64,000 bases of DNA from Isochrysis galbana (lineage: Eukaryota; Haptophyta; Isochrysidales; Isochrysidaceae). Positions within the stretch are counted from its first letter, which is position 1; each line of letters begins with the position of its first letter. The notes beneath the pieces were generated by a model that saw nothing but the letters and a program-made list of their open reading frames with translations, searched no databases and was not told where the DNA came from. The translations under genes and the position numbers were made by a program. This document shows positions 47,187 to 58,300 of the stretch, piece by piece. Location: assembly GCA_018136815.1 (NCBI GenBank), contig CM030938.1, forward strand, positions 2,335,028-2,399,027, written 5' to 3'.

Positions 47187-47682
47187 CCTTTCGCTCATAG
47201 GAAGCGCTCGTGGTACTATGAATAGTCGACTATTTTTGTTGTCACTGACGAGCACTCAAGTATCAGTGATGAAGACTGGGGACAAATTACTACAGGAGAG
47301 TTAGAAGGTCCAAAATAACGTTACGTAAATAAGAAGCCAGGAGGGAAGGGCCGCGGCTCGCCGCCGCCACTCGCTTCGGCGAGGAGAGATTAGCGCTCCT
47401 GGGCCCCTCTTCACGAGTGCCCCCCCCCCCCCGCGCGTTGCTTTTACCCGAAAGGGGTTTTCCCCCAGCGTGGACTCGAGGAGAGGACGTGCTGGGGTGC
47501 GCGGGGTCGGTGCGTGCACTGGGGGGAGGACAAATATCGAGGGGAGGGGGCAGTGCCCCCTCCCCCCGGTAGCACTCGGACACCTGGCTCGTCAGGCATG
47601 GCGGGATTCCGGGACGGAAAAGTTGTGTCCAATTAGCTAGTGGAGTTGGCTAGGATAAAACATTAATTATTTTATTTTTTAT

Positions 47683-48076
47683 CCCTCCCCCCCCCCCCTC
47701 CCTCTCTCTGTGTCTGTCTCTCCTCGCGCTCTGTCTCTCCCTCGCGCGCGCGATCTCTCACTCTCTCTCAACCTCCCCCCTCCTCCCCCTTGCTCTCTCG
47801 CTCTCTCTCCCTCTTGCTCTCTCTCCCCCTCGCTCCCTCTCCCCCTGGCTCTCCTTCTCCTTCTCCGCCCTCGCTCTTGCTCCCTCTTGCTCCTTGCTCC
47901 CTTCTTTCTCTCACTCTCCCTTGCTCCCTCTCCCCCTCGCTCTCCCTCTCCCTCTCTCTTGCTCCCTCTTGCTCCCTTCTCTCTCTCCCTCTCCATCCCT
48001 CTCTCTCCCTCTCGCTTTGTGCCCCCCACCTTCCCTCCCTCCCTCTCTCTCACTCTCCCCTTCATCACCCTTCTCT
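47683..48076 (+). repeat. Pyrimidine-rich CT microsatellite tract
   Basis: Nearly 400 bp of C/T built from CTCTCTCC, CTCCCTC and TTGCTCC words with few purines. Long frames crossing it on either strand are compositional artefacts. Confidence 0.9.
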
Positions 48077-48078
48077 CA

Positions 48079-48277
48079 GGTGTCGTTCCGTCAATTGTGG
48101 GGCATCCGTCGAATTGAGCGATCAAATGTCCACAGTTGTGTATACAGCAGTATTTTAAAATTAAATGAAGACTAGCCGTGCGTGGGCATAACAACTTTTT
48201 TCTCTGCTTTTCCCCGCGGTGCATGTTCCCGCGAGGGGACGCCGTGCCAACGCTTTTCCTCTGCGTTTCCTCTAAGG
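48079..48277 (+). repeat. MITE-like repeat with TTCCGTCAATTG end, third copy
   Basis: Close match to 42674-42880. It is followed at about 48278-48395 by minus-strand sequence of the repeats at 38580 and 17850, so it lies in a patch of several repeats. Confidence 0.75.
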
Positions 48278-48752
48278 CCGACAACTACATAAACATGCAG
48301 TTTAAGAGATATTTCGCACGGGGGGGGAGTCGCCTGATGGCGGAGGGAGAAGGGCCGTGGGAGTGGGGGTGTAGAAAGTTTGCTGCGTGAAAAAAGTAGT
48401 GGGTCCGTGGCCGCGAGTGCGGTGAGCATATTAAATAATTTTACTCTACCAGAATATCCACTAGCTCTATGTATCGTAGAGTAGTCTAGAGTAGAGCTCT
48501 ATCATCCTTGGGGGCGGAGAGGGAAGAAGGGGAAAGCCGCGCACATAGGACACAGGGACCCAGCAGCAGAGGGGAGACACCATCATCACAGGGGCCAGAG
48601 ACCCTGAGCCCACCTGGAATCGTAGAGTACTCCTATTGAGTGCTGAGAGATGGACACAGAACAACTCCTGGCTGTCCCAAAGAACGTGAGCCAAGCAGCG
48701 AGTCATCCTGACCACCCCCCGTAATCCACCACGGCCCGCTCGCCTGTACACC

Positions 48753-49253
48753 ATGCACGCGCTCGTGGCAGCGGTCTTCCTTGGATTCAGCACGGGGGCT
48801 GCCAGTGCCAGCTTGATTGAAGCTGTCGCGCCGCGTCCTTCTTGTCCAGGTTCCTGCCATACTCTGCCCAGAGATCTGCCCGCTGTGCCACTGACGCAAC
48901 CACGAATGGCTCTGCGCGCTCTGCGCTCAGGAGGGATGTACGCCCGCGCCGACGGCGACGAGGCAAATCGACGGAACCGAGCAACTAGTCTTAACCAACA
49001 GAGCATAGCGTACTGGCGCGAACGTGGGATGAGTGAGGCCGAAGCCAAACAGCAAGCAGCACGCATAACCCAGCGCAACCAAGCTGAAGCCGCCAACAAA
49101 ACTCCACAAGGACAGGCCCGGTCCCGCAGTCTCAACCCGCAGAACATAGCATACTGGCGTGAACGCGGGATGAGCGAGGCCCAGGCGCAACAGAAAGCAG
49201 CCCAAGCTACGCGAAACAACCAACTCAAAGCCGCCAAAAGATCTACGCAGTAG
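48753..49253 (+). CDS. Small secreted protein with two YWRERGMSEA repeats
   Basis: The 166-residue frame starts with a signal peptide (MHALVAAVFLGFSTGAASAS). After a linker with two Cys, residues 79-115 and 126-160 are a tandem duplication: SLNxQxIAYWRERGMSEAxA followed by a Gln/Ala-rich helix. The YWxxRGxSxxEA wording resembles a short helical repeat that I recall beside homing-type endonucleases in phages and giant viruses, where it may bind DNA; that link is from memory and weak. No catalytic domain is visible. The frame is free of introns and begins at the first ATG. It is flanked by repeats on both sides. Confidence 0.65.
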   Translation: MHALVAAVFLGFSTGAASASLIEAVAPRPSCPGSCHTLPRDLPAVPLTQPRMALRALRSGGMYARADGDEANRRNRATSLNQQSIAYWRERGMSEAEAKQQAARITQRNQAEAANKTPQGQARSRSLNPQNIAYWRERGMSEAQAQQKAAQATRNNQLKAAKRSTQ

Positions 49254-49807
49254 AAGCTGTCAAGTCGGCACAGATGGATGCTTGCAGAGCTAGCTTCGGG
49301 GGTTCCGGAGATGATGGCGAGTCTTGCGTGAATTAATTACTTGTAAGTCAATGCGTGCGCAGCTAGGTCACTCGCGCTTGAGTGGATGAAATGTAGTGTT
49401 GGTGCGCGTATGCTGTTCGCTCGCCGGTTCACATTGGGTAGGGGGTCTTCAGGAGGAAGGCTCCATGGCTTTACGCCACCAACCCTTATCCAAGGCAACA
49501 ACAAAATCCAGTGCATACACCCTCTTCTGTCTCAATAGCCCGAGGGATGTCGCTTCTCATAGCCGTAGATTCATCTAGCTACAAAGAAATACTCGCTCTT
49601 GTTGAAACGCGCATAAAAGCATACTAGTATTTCATACTACTACTACTGACTACTGAAAGCATGCAACATCATACATCATGTTGCAACATCCATCATTAGG
49701 AATGCTGCAAAAATGACTCGTAGGAGTGCTGAGTATAGTAGTAGATTAAAGAAAACGCAGTGGCAATCATCGACGTGAGAGCCCAGAGTGTCGCTTACGT
49801 ACTTAGC

Positions 49808-50119
49808 TTACTATCTCCCGGATTGGGTGCTACGCACATTCGACCGGAGGGGCGTTGGCGCGTTTGCCTGCAACTAAATAAAGTAGAACTAAATAAAACT
49901 ATTGACTATGGATTGACATCTGGCCGCACTTACCATACTACGAACCCTTACTCACTATCACTCACGAGCACGAGCAGACTCACACTAGATAGGAGACAGG
50001 CCAAGCACGTGTGTGAGTGAAGCACAACAAACATACCAGCACAATGTCGACCATTTACACGCATCCTGAACGACGCACCCGTACTGAGCCTACGCCTCAC
50101 GTCACGCTGCCTCGTGGCT
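49808..50119 (+). repeat. Left copy of a 310-bp inverted repeat
   Basis: Matches 56009-56332 in reverse orientation at most positions, including AAACTATTGACTATGGATTG and GCACGAGCAGACTCACACTA. The copies are 5.9 kb apart and flank the gene at 52325-54094. Confidence 0.85.
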
Positions 50120-50879
50120 CGCGCTTTCGGCGATTCCTACGAGGGGGTTTCCGGGGTTGCAGGAACTTCGACAGGGAGTAGACGTTGCCCCGAGCGAGTC
50201 CGAGATCATGTTGTGCTTCTTGGTGGCGATGTGGCTGCCGCGGGGATGCCTGCGAAATGGAGAACAATATGGTTAGGTGTTAGCTACGAGGAGCGCGAGG
50301 CACAAGGCTGGGGCAGCAGACAGGGCTGGAGTGGGGCACAGCGATCGCACCTTAGCGTGTCGAGGCGCGATGGCTCTGCGCCCCCTGAATGCGATGCACT
50401 GCCGCCTACGCTGCGCAACAAATCGCTGCTGCGCCGCCGGCCCTCCTCCCACGCCGCTTAGGCCTCTGCCTGCGCCAGCTCCGCCTCGCCACACTGCCAC
50501 CTGTGGAGCAGCTGCAGGAGGCGGTCACGGTGCTGGGGCAGGCGTAGGGCAGACCGGGTGAACGCAAGGGCGGCCATCAATCATGGGCTCGGGCGCGGGC
50601 ACGTGTGTGTTTCAACATGTGAAGTGTCAAGTTGAGTCAAGTAACCTCCAGGTGACAACGAAAGGTGTTAGCAGGGATGGGGATAATTGAACGCTTTTGG
50701 TCTTCTCTCCTCGCCGAAGCGAGTGGCCGCGGCCGCGGCGAGCCGCGGCCCTTCCCTCCTGGTTCTTTTGCCCCCGTCTTCTCTTACCCAAACGGGGTGA
50801 GAAGACACGTAAACGCCGAAGGGGAGAGCTGCCACTCTCCCCTCCCCTCACTCTTCCCTCTTCCTCCTCTCTTCCCTGC

Positions 50880-51690
50880 GGCTCTGGCCCATGGCGCGCG
50901 CCTGAGGCCGCCCTCTTCAGGTCCCCAGGAGGCTTGCAGGGGCCTGGGAGCGCAGCTCAGGGGGCAAGTGAGGCTGGGGCATGGCCCTGGCCCCTCCTGC
51001 CTCTCCCTCGCTGGCTCTCGAGCTCCTGCAGGTCGACTAGAGCTGGCTGGGGGCTCCCAATCAGGGGGGCCCAGGGGGAGGAGCGGTTGGTCAGAGGGAT
51101 TGGCTGGCCACGACAGGCCAGGGCGGGCGACTCAGGCGTGCCTGTGGGGAGAGGGATGGGTCAGGAGGGCAGTGTGCTCCTGGCTCCTGGCAAGCCATCA
51201 GGGATGCCAGGAGAGTGGGTGGTTCCTCCCCCATGGCGGGATAGACATGAGGGATCTATACCCTCTTTTCACGATAACGATAGGCAAACAAGACGAACTA
51301 GAACCCAGCGCAGCAGCGCAGCAGCGCAGAGCTCCTAACGCTAACCACCGCGCTGGGAGTGGCGCATATAAGACAGAAGGGGAACCCGTAACAACCCGCG
51401 CCTGAGAAGCGACCACACTAGTGGACAGACACTCACGCGCAACGACACAGCGAAACCCGACAAACCCGTACGAGACACAACACACCCAAGAAGTATAAGC
51501 TAGCCACGCACACCACGCACTCAAAAGGCCTGCCCTGAAGCCGCACTCTGAACCAGGCCCACGGTAGTGCACCTGAGCCGCACCCCGGACCCCGGATACC
51601 AAATACCAAAGACAAAGGAATGATGCGGGGGGGAGGGAGGAGGTGGAGGGAAGGGAAGAAAGGGCGGTGTGAACGAGAAGGTAGGATTAC
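50880..51690 (+). repeat. LINE-type 3' region, second copy
   Basis: Aligns with 18100-18970 over GGCTGGCCACGACAGGCCAG, GTGGGTGGTTCCTCCCCC, a short frame (DLYPLFTITIGKQDELEPS, to 51405) and the tail GGTAGTGCACC...GGATACCAAA. The GMGRQPKK part of the motif is absent in this copy. Confidence 0.6.
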
Positions 51691-52324
51691 CTAGACGTAG
51701 TAGGTGTTAGCCCAGAGTTTTGTGTGTGTCATGGCTTGGCGTGTTGGTGCATGGCTAGTGGCAGTAGCGGCACTAATTAATACTAATACTGATATTTAGT
51801 TGTTTTATTATTATATCATACATCATACCAGAACATGTAGGGAGCTTATTTAGGCCCTCGTTTGCCCATTACCGATGGTGCCCTCCGCAACCCCTAGTGA
51901 GTGACTGGGCTAGCTCAGGTTGTGGCAAGCAAGTGCGCGGGCGCCAAGGCGTGAGAATTCGGGTGTGCCTGCCGCCAAGAAGAGAGTAGGGTCAGTCCCG
52001 TTTCCACGGCAGCGCACAGTCCCGTCCCCACGGCGGGGGAGGTGTGTGTGTGTGGTGGGGGGGGGAGTCGTTCCCCCTCATGGTGAACTAAGCGCACTAT
52101 GCATCCATGGCATAGTCACCACATATTGAAAAAAGATGAGCAACGCAAGTCCGGACACACCGGCTCGCTGAGGCCGCTCGCCCTGCGAATGCTTTGATTC
52201 TACAGTAATTTGTCTTCCTCGAAGTTACAAAGGCAGGCTGCAAAAAGATAAGAGGGCTAGTGCCCAAGCAAGAGGTGGACCCAAATTGCTCTCTCAGCCT
52301 TCCCGCAGGTTCGCTCATCCATGA

Positions 52325-54094
52325 CTAGTGACCTGGCGCGGACTTGTTTGCCGGAGTCTTGATTGGACCGCAATTGTAGACGCATCCCGTCTGCCTCGCC
52401 TCGGCGATTTCTTTCCATCCAGACCATTCAGGAGGACAGATCATTGGGCAATCGGCAAACCTCGACCTGTGAAGATCCGGCTCGAACGCGCGATGATAAA
52501 GCCGACCAACAGAGCTGGGCAAGGTATCGGCTGAGGACTCATGGCATCTTTCGTCCAGAGGAGCTCTTGGCGGGCCCGGGCGCGGGTGATCCGAGGCACG
52601 CATCGACTCGTTGAGTCTGACCTCTTGTATGGTTGTATAAAAGGTGAAAGGTCCCAATAGACCCCGGCCTCGAATATCGGCTGCGCGGCATTCCCAATTG
52701 GCATTCCAGCACGTAGTGGCAGCGCGCATCTCACAGTAAGAGACGTTGCCTGCACTCAGAGCTCGCGATTGTTCCTCAAGCAGCCGTACGCTATAGCGAG
52801 TCACAGGAAGGACGCAACCCCATTTACGATCTTGGGGAAGTGCATAATTGTCTTCCTTGGCGTGGTTCCATGAATTGTCCACAGGACCTAATCCCTCGCA
52901 TAACAAGTCCGCATTGTCATCAAACCGTGAAAGGATCGATGGAAGCTGGGCTGTCCAGCCAATGTCATGCTGTAATACCCACACCCGAGTAATGCCCTCT
53001 TTTCGCAGCCGCTTCTGATGCATGCGGAACCACACGATGCCGGGCAGGTCACAGAGATTGGCCATCCAAAATGGCAGGCGAGTGTCGCTCCAACGGATGG
53101 CAAAAGCTTGCTCGAGAAGTTTGGGAAAGTACTTTGTGACCGCTGCCTCGTTGACGAGCGAGACGCTCTTCATACCTACAGCCGTGCGCAACCAATATGC
53201 CGCACTCGCGTCCTCGTTGAGAATACCCTGCTGCCGCCACTTGCAGTACGTTGTCCACCAACGCTCATCATTGCAAGCACGACTCACTTGCACCACTCTG
53301 TACATATGATTGGTGGCGCTAAACTGTTGTGCGGCACGTCGAAAGCGTTGGAGCAAGCCCTCATTTGGATGCACACCGCGAGTCGCAATTGCTGCAGATG
53401 CAACGGTGTGGAGCATGGCAAACCGCAGTGGCGATTCATCCGACCTCTCAGCCACAACTGTCGGCGCGCATGCCGCTACACCAGCATCAAACATGACCAA
53501 GGAATCGGGCCGAGGGTTGGGAATGGGTCCGGATGCCATAGAGCTGCCAACTGCTGCATTTCTTGGAGTTTCGAACGATGTTGCCAAGCCAAGATCAGTG
53601 TGGCCAACGCATTGTCCTTCGGCATAGGTCCACGCCGTGCAATCTGCACCCAGTTGTGCGCTTTGGAAGCGCGATGGAGAGCCCGTTGCACCTCTAGAGA
53701 TCACGTAATTGTCGCACGCTCTACGGCAGGCAAACGCCGAGCCGACGGTGCCAAGCGCCACATCACGTCTTACACGCTTTTCGCGCTCGCATACCTGTGG
53801 CGAGAGTATGCTCCCAAGCTCGTCTACACAGCGACATGCTGTGCAGGCACGACACCTGCACTCTCTGCAGGCTCGTGCAACCGCTTGGGGAAGCAGGCCT
53901 GCGTGCTCGAGGACATCAGGCAGGGCGATCTGATGCGATGTGTTGAGGATGTGTTCGCAGTCTCGATGACAGCTCGGGACGCGCAACTTCCATTCGCCGC
54001 GCGCGAGGCACAGCCGCGGCGTGGCGCCGAGTGGCACATCCGGACTCATGCCCAAGTTGCGCGCCACGCTCCGGCGCCAAGTCTGCCAACACAT
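52325..54094 (-). CDS. Hypothetical Cys-rich protein, 589 aa
   Basis: Single open frame with no intron, starting at ATG 54094 (MCWQTWRRSVARN). The N-terminal third is Cys-rich: CHRDC, CRECRCRACTACRC and a CxxxC...DCTAWTYAEGQC pattern near residues 120-160 that resembles a PAN/apple module. The middle and end are more regular (RVWVLQHDIGWTAQLPSIL near 368; WNANWECRA) and could be a catalytic domain such as a glycosyltransferase, but I see no diagnostic motif. There is no clear signal peptide at this start, so an upstream exon may be missing. It is bracketed by the long inverted repeats at 49808 and 56009. Confidence 0.65.
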   Translation of the reverse strand: MCWQTWRRSVARNLGMSPDVPLGATPRLCLARGEWKLRVPSCHRDCEHILNTSHQIALPDVLEHAGLLPQAVARACRECRCRACTACRCVDELGSILSPQVCEREKRVRRDVALGTVGSAFACRRACDNYVISRGATGSPSRFQSAQLGADCTAWTYAEGQCVGHTDLGLATSFETPRNAAVGSSMASGPIPNPRPDSLVMFDAGVAACAPTVVAERSDESPLRFAMLHTVASAAIATRGVHPNEGLLQRFRRAAQQFSATNHMYRVVQVSRACNDERWWTTYCKWRQQGILNEDASAAYWLRTAVGMKSVSLVNEAAVTKYFPKLLEQAFAIRWSDTRLPFWMANLCDLPGIVWFRMHQKRLRKEGITRVWVLQHDIGWTAQLPSILSRFDDNADLLCEGLGPVDNSWNHAKEDNYALPQDRKWGCVLPVTRYSVRLLEEQSRALSAGNVSYCEMRAATTCWNANWECRAADIRGRGLLGPFTFYTTIQEVRLNESMRASDHPRPGPPRAPLDERCHESSADTLPSSVGRLYHRAFEPDLHRSRFADCPMICPPEWSGWKEIAEARQTGCVYNCGPIKTPANKSAPGH

Positions 54095-55213
54095 GGTAGG
54101 AGTACTCTATGGTTTTATGCCTCGCTTTCTTTCTTCTCCCTTTAAGGTAGGCGGGTGGCCGCGCGAAGGCGGGGGGGTGCTGGGGGAGGAGGGCTCTCCC
54201 GCCTGAGCCGACCGTGAGTAGGTAGATAATAGCCAGGAGAATATACAGGAGATAACTAGGAAACTGAGATGGGGGAATGTGGCTGTTGGGAAGCTGTCCA
54301 GCAAATCCTTGTGAACGGACGAAACACATAATAAAGACCAGTCACGCACGGTGGCGCGCGGGCGCTGCGCGGCCGGTGCCAGTTCGGCCTCCATGCTGCT
54401 GGAGCCCGACTGCAGCATGGTATGTTCACAGGGTGGCGCCCCACACATTGCAGAGGCCTCGGCCACCAACGCCGCCGCCCTAATCGGCGAAGTCGCCCCA
54501 CCAAGGCAAGAGTTGTTCGTGGCAAAGCGTGAAGTTCAGCAGAGCCGCGCATGACGGTTGTGTTGTGCCCGGCCGTCGCGCGAGTGCGGCAGTTCCGGAG
54601 CGATCGCCGCCTGCGCGGCCGCCCGCCCGCGCCCGAGCCCGTGATGGCCGCCCTTGCGTTCACCCAGTCCGCCCTACGCCTGCCCGAGCACCGTGACCAA
54701 GGCTAGGGCTGGGTTAAGCCCGTTGACAAGTTAATACCATTAATACCCAGTAATGGGCGACATCTGACCTGTTAACACCCAGCCCAAAACTAAACATGTT
54801 AATGTGCTGAGTTTGGGCCCTCTGAGAAACTCAAAATTGCCCGTTATTGTACCATTAATGGGCACTTGTGGAGGGGCTCCGAGCACCGGCAGTTGACCTC
54901 GCGTTGGGCGCTGGAGGCATAGATAGGAGCGTTCAGAGCGGCCGCGCTCCGCGCGCACCACCACAACTTATCGAAATGTAGATAGTAACTATAGATGGTA
55001 CATAGATAGCAATCATCCTCTTACGAGCACTACACACTACACTATGCACGAGAGCCACACACCAAGACACCACACACGCCGTGTGCCGTGTCGATATCGA
55101 TATCACTCGGTGGCCTCGCACCGGCCCGGTACAAGGGCACAGTCACGGACGCGCACACCTACGCCTCCGGCCGGCGGCGTCACACCGTCACCTACGACGG
55201 CTACCCCGACGAA

Positions 55214-55300
55214 GGTGTCGTTCCGTCAATTGTGGGACATCAGTCGAATTGAGCGATCAAATGTCCACAGTTATTTAAAATTAAATAAGGGCTAGCAACC
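55214..55300 (+). repeat. Truncated MITE-like repeat with TTCCGTCAATTG end
   Basis: Begins GGTGTCGTTCCGTCAATTG and keeps the ATTGAGCGATCAAATGTCC block and the TTAAAATTAAAT core, but lacks the second half present at 42674 and 48079. Confidence 0.7.
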
Positions 55301-55541
55301 CATGGGGGGGGAAGCGGTGTCCCAGGGCGGATGTAGTCCGTGTAGACGTAAAAGTGCCAAATCGGGCGCTTGCCCGATTCAACCTTCGTGATCCCTTCCA
55401 CGGTGGTCTTGGCGCGTTGTTGGTTTCCCCTTAGTACGTGGAAACCTTCGCGTTCCAATGCGCTCGCTAGGTGCCGAGTTTTCGTTTTGTAGGCCTTAAC
55501 CGGGTCGAAGATGCGAAATACAATGTAAGTCGCCACCTCCT

Positions 55542-55764
55542 TCAGCGAGGACCGGATGGCGCTAGACTTGCGCGGAGCCTCTGAGCCTGGTGGGGAGGCG
55601 AAGGTGGCAGGATCATGTCGACGTCGCTGTCGGTTAGGGGGGCGGCCTGTGAGCGCTTCGGCTCCGGCGGCTTGGGGCGGCCCCTGTGGGGCGTCGTGGC
55701 GGCAGAGGGCTGGGGATCAGGAGCGGTCGGCGCGCGCTCCATCGCTCGAACTATAACAATAGTT
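55542..55764 (-). mobile_element. Hairpin-headed retroposon 5' end, minus strand
   Basis: On the minus strand a hairpin AACTATTGTTATAGTT (55764-55749) is followed by ATG at 55742 and a frame beginning MERAPTAPDPQ with a KPPEPKRS basic stretch. It shares the AACTAT start, the hairpin-ATG spacing and the MERAP start with the copies at 17369 and 24151; the hairpin sequence differs but still pairs. Confidence 0.5.
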
Positions 55765-56008
55765 TTCTCGTAACAAGCAATCTTACAACACCAACCAAAT
55801 CCACTCACTCACCCGCTCACCCTCGCTGTCCGCTATGTCCGCTCCGTCCTCGCGCTCGCCCTCGCCACTACCCGCCATCCATCTTCCAACCATGGATGGA
55901 AGATGGTCAGCCTGTCCAACCCGCCAATGCCCAAAAGGCCGTGCCTTCCGCCGCCTACCTTCCGTTCCATCCGGTTCCTCCTGTTCCATCCATAACCTCC
56001 AGTCCGTC

Positions 56009-56332
56009 AGCCACGAGGCAGCGTGACGTGAGGCGTAGGCTCAGTACGGGTGCGTCTTTCAGGATGCGTGTAAATGGTCGACATTGTGCTCATATGCTTG
56101 TTGTGCTTCACTCATCACTCATCACTCACACACGTGCTTGGCCTGTCTCCCATCTAGTGTGAGTCTGCTCGTGCTCGTGAGTGATAGTGAGTAAGGGTTC
56201 GTAGTATGGTAAGTGCGGCCAGATGTCAATCCATAGTCAATAGTTTTATTTAGTTCTACTTTATTTAGTTGCAAGCAAACGCGCCCACGCCCCTCCGGTC
56301 GAATGTGCGTAGCACCCAATACTGGAGATAGT
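56009..56332 (-). repeat. Right copy of the 310-bp inverted repeat
   Basis: Reverse-complement partner of 49808-50119, with small insertions (a duplicated CACTCATCACTCAT) and scattered substitutions. No coding capacity. Confidence 0.85.
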
Positions 56333-56921
56333 AGGGTTTGAGTGATAGTAGACGAGCGAGACGACGAGAACGAGAACGAGAGCGACGGATGAACGACTGA
56401 TGACAGACCGCTGACCGACGGACACACTCCGCAAGCACGCAAGTATTGGTATTGGCATTGAATGCAGCACAAAAAGAGGAAGAGGCGCTGTAAGCTGTAA
56501 GCGGCAAATGCAATAACGACCAAGGCCCGGGAGGCTGCGTGTACGAACGAGGCTGCAGTGACGGCCGCTGACGACAGCGGCGTAGAACCCTTGTTTCCCA
56601 AGTAGGCTATAGGCTCAATAAGATAATAAGATCAAGCTAGGAATATGAACACACTCACACATATGCATATGTATCGATTATGGTTTGACCGCGGAAGAAA
56701 GCCTCGCTGGGCGCGACCTCCCGTCCCCGCCCGAGCTCCCCCTCCCCCCCCCCCCCTCTCCCCTTTCCCTTCTCGTGAACGAGGCGCTCCTCCCCACTTT
56801 CGCCCTCCTCGTCCCTTCTCGCTCTCGTCGCTCGCTCGCTCAGTCGCTCGGCCCCTTCCCCTCCCTGCCCCCCACCCACCCACCCCCTCTTTCCTCCACG
56901 CTCTCGCTCCCGGCTCGGGAC

Positions 56922-58167
56922 ATGGAGGCTGAGGCCGAGTCGGTCGTCGCGCCGATCGAGGCGGAGAGCACGGGCGGGGTGACCGCACCCGCCGGGGCCG
57001 ACCTATGCGTACCGCCGCTGCATTCGCTCCCGACCGCGCAGGTTGCCGCAGGGGGCAGCGCACCGCCACAAACTGCGTTGGCGGCAGGAGGGGCGCAGCG
57101 GCCGTCGTACTCCTTCAAGCAATTCGCGAGTGCGCAGGGCCTCTCGAGCTTCATCGCCGCCCTGGAGACCGCGGACCTGCTTACCAATTATGTCGACTGC
57201 TGCGAGACACCGCTGACTATCTTCGCGCCATCAGATGAGGCCTTTGGGCGCTTGGGACCACTTCCAGAGGACACGCAGGCACGCCAGCACATATCGTAGA
57301 CTTGGCACTGGCCGTGATCCTGATTGCATACAAAAATCACATATCGCGATGCACGCTGCGACATTCAATTCTATTGTCGCATTTGCCCTTTGTTCTCTCC
57401 TCCTCAAATCCTTTGTTGGTCTGCTCCCTGGGTATCTACCAAATTGGGCTCCACCGGCTATTGGGCACTGACCTACTCATAGAGCGCTGTGTTGAAGCTG
57501 TCTTGCGGACGTTTGATCAACCTGATCGTCCACACCACAGGATCAAGCATCTAACCTTGCCTTCCCACTCCAAACGCCATGGCTGCCCACCCCTTTGATC
57601 TGTTGAGGTCCTGATGTTGATTGCACCACCGATGCAGATTCAAACCCACGCTCTGTGGGACTTCACCGCTGAGAGCCCCTCTGACTTTTTGCGACGCCCA
57701 TTCACCAACGACAGGTCTTGCGTGAGCTTCTCTGCGTTCACATCACGATGGGCTGCCTCTCGCATGCCGAGCTTCTCAACACGCGTTCAATCACTACCAT
57801 CTCTCAGCAAACCCACCACGTGGTAATGCGCTTCGACACCTCACCCGTCTTTGTCAGCGTACGACAGAGTCTCCGGCCGACCCTTATCGATCGCTTGCCA
57901 TGTCTGTTTCTGCCAAACCTGTGCACGGATGTTGGTCAGATGAGGCCAATTCTTGCAGCCCATGCACGCATGTTTGAATGGTAAGAGCTGAACCATCTTT
58001 CCTGTTGCTACCTTTCAGGTGCTCGCCGATGATGGTGGGCCTGCTCGGGTTCTTCAAGTGGGATCTGCTTCTCTGCTTCAAACAGACATTCAGCTGCCTG
58101 AAGGCCGTGGCGTGCTACACACAATCGACTCGGTCATGTGCTGCATCCGCTTGCTTCAACATTGCAG
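56922..58167 (+). CDS. Fasciclin (FAS1)-domain protein, model incomplete
   Basis: ATG 56922 (MEAEAESVV) opens a Pro/Ala-rich leader, then YSFKQFASAQ and LTIFAPSDEAFGRLG, the first conserved FAS1 block. Further blocks appear as separate exons: VLRELLCVHITMG from 57715 to about 57822, and VLQVGSASLLQTDIQLPEG with GVLHTIDSVM at 58019-58167, matching the second FAS1 block. The exon 1 end is uncertain (possibly CAG|GCACGC near 57279, a GC donor), and a small exon may be missing. FAS1 domains act in cell adhesion outside the cell, but no signal peptide is visible at this start. Whether the gene ends near 58167 or runs into the next gene is open. Confidence 0.6.
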
Positions 58168-58300
58168 GTGAGACCATAACTGCTGCTCCAGCTTGCTGGG
58201 CACATCGCATTGACCAGAGGAGCTCACGTGAGCCGCGCCGTCTATCCCCATTCACTGCGGCGCGAGCCCAGGCTGCACGTAAACCACCCCCGCGCGCCCC

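Larger units (their letters stand above)
49254..52324. other. Long repeat-bearing stretch without a clear gene
   Basis: Contains the left copy of a long inverted repeat (49808-50119), short segments shared inverted with 54619-54704 and 46750-46842, and a LINE-type 3' region (50880-51690). Frames at 50114-50561 and 50665-51405 are not recognised proteins except for the LINE-associated motif near 51235. The 51690-52320 part shows nothing notable. Confidence 0.4.
54095..56921. other. Repeat-bearing stretch without a clear gene
   Basis: Contains a TIR-like short inverted match to 50524-50602 (at 54619-54704), the truncated MITE copy (55214-55300), a minus-strand retroposon 5' end (55542-55764) and the right long inverted repeat (56009-56332). 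A minus-strand frame at 54256-54663 is Arg-rich and unrecognised. 56690-56900 is C-rich leader of the fasciclin gene. Confidence 0.4.

Noticed and set aside
47679-48284. Long frames through the CT tract (Glu/Arg-rich on minus, Ser/Leu/Pro-rich on plus)
   Set aside because: Produced by the simple C/T repeat and not by a gene.
48467-49237. 256-codon minus-strand frame opposite the YW-repeat gene
   Set aside because: Low-complexity Arg/Ser/Leu composition; the plus-strand frame has a signal peptide and clear internal repeats.
50665-51405. 246-codon frame as a novel gene
   Set aside because: Most of it is repeat shared with 18100-18970, and only its last part carries the LINE-associated motif.
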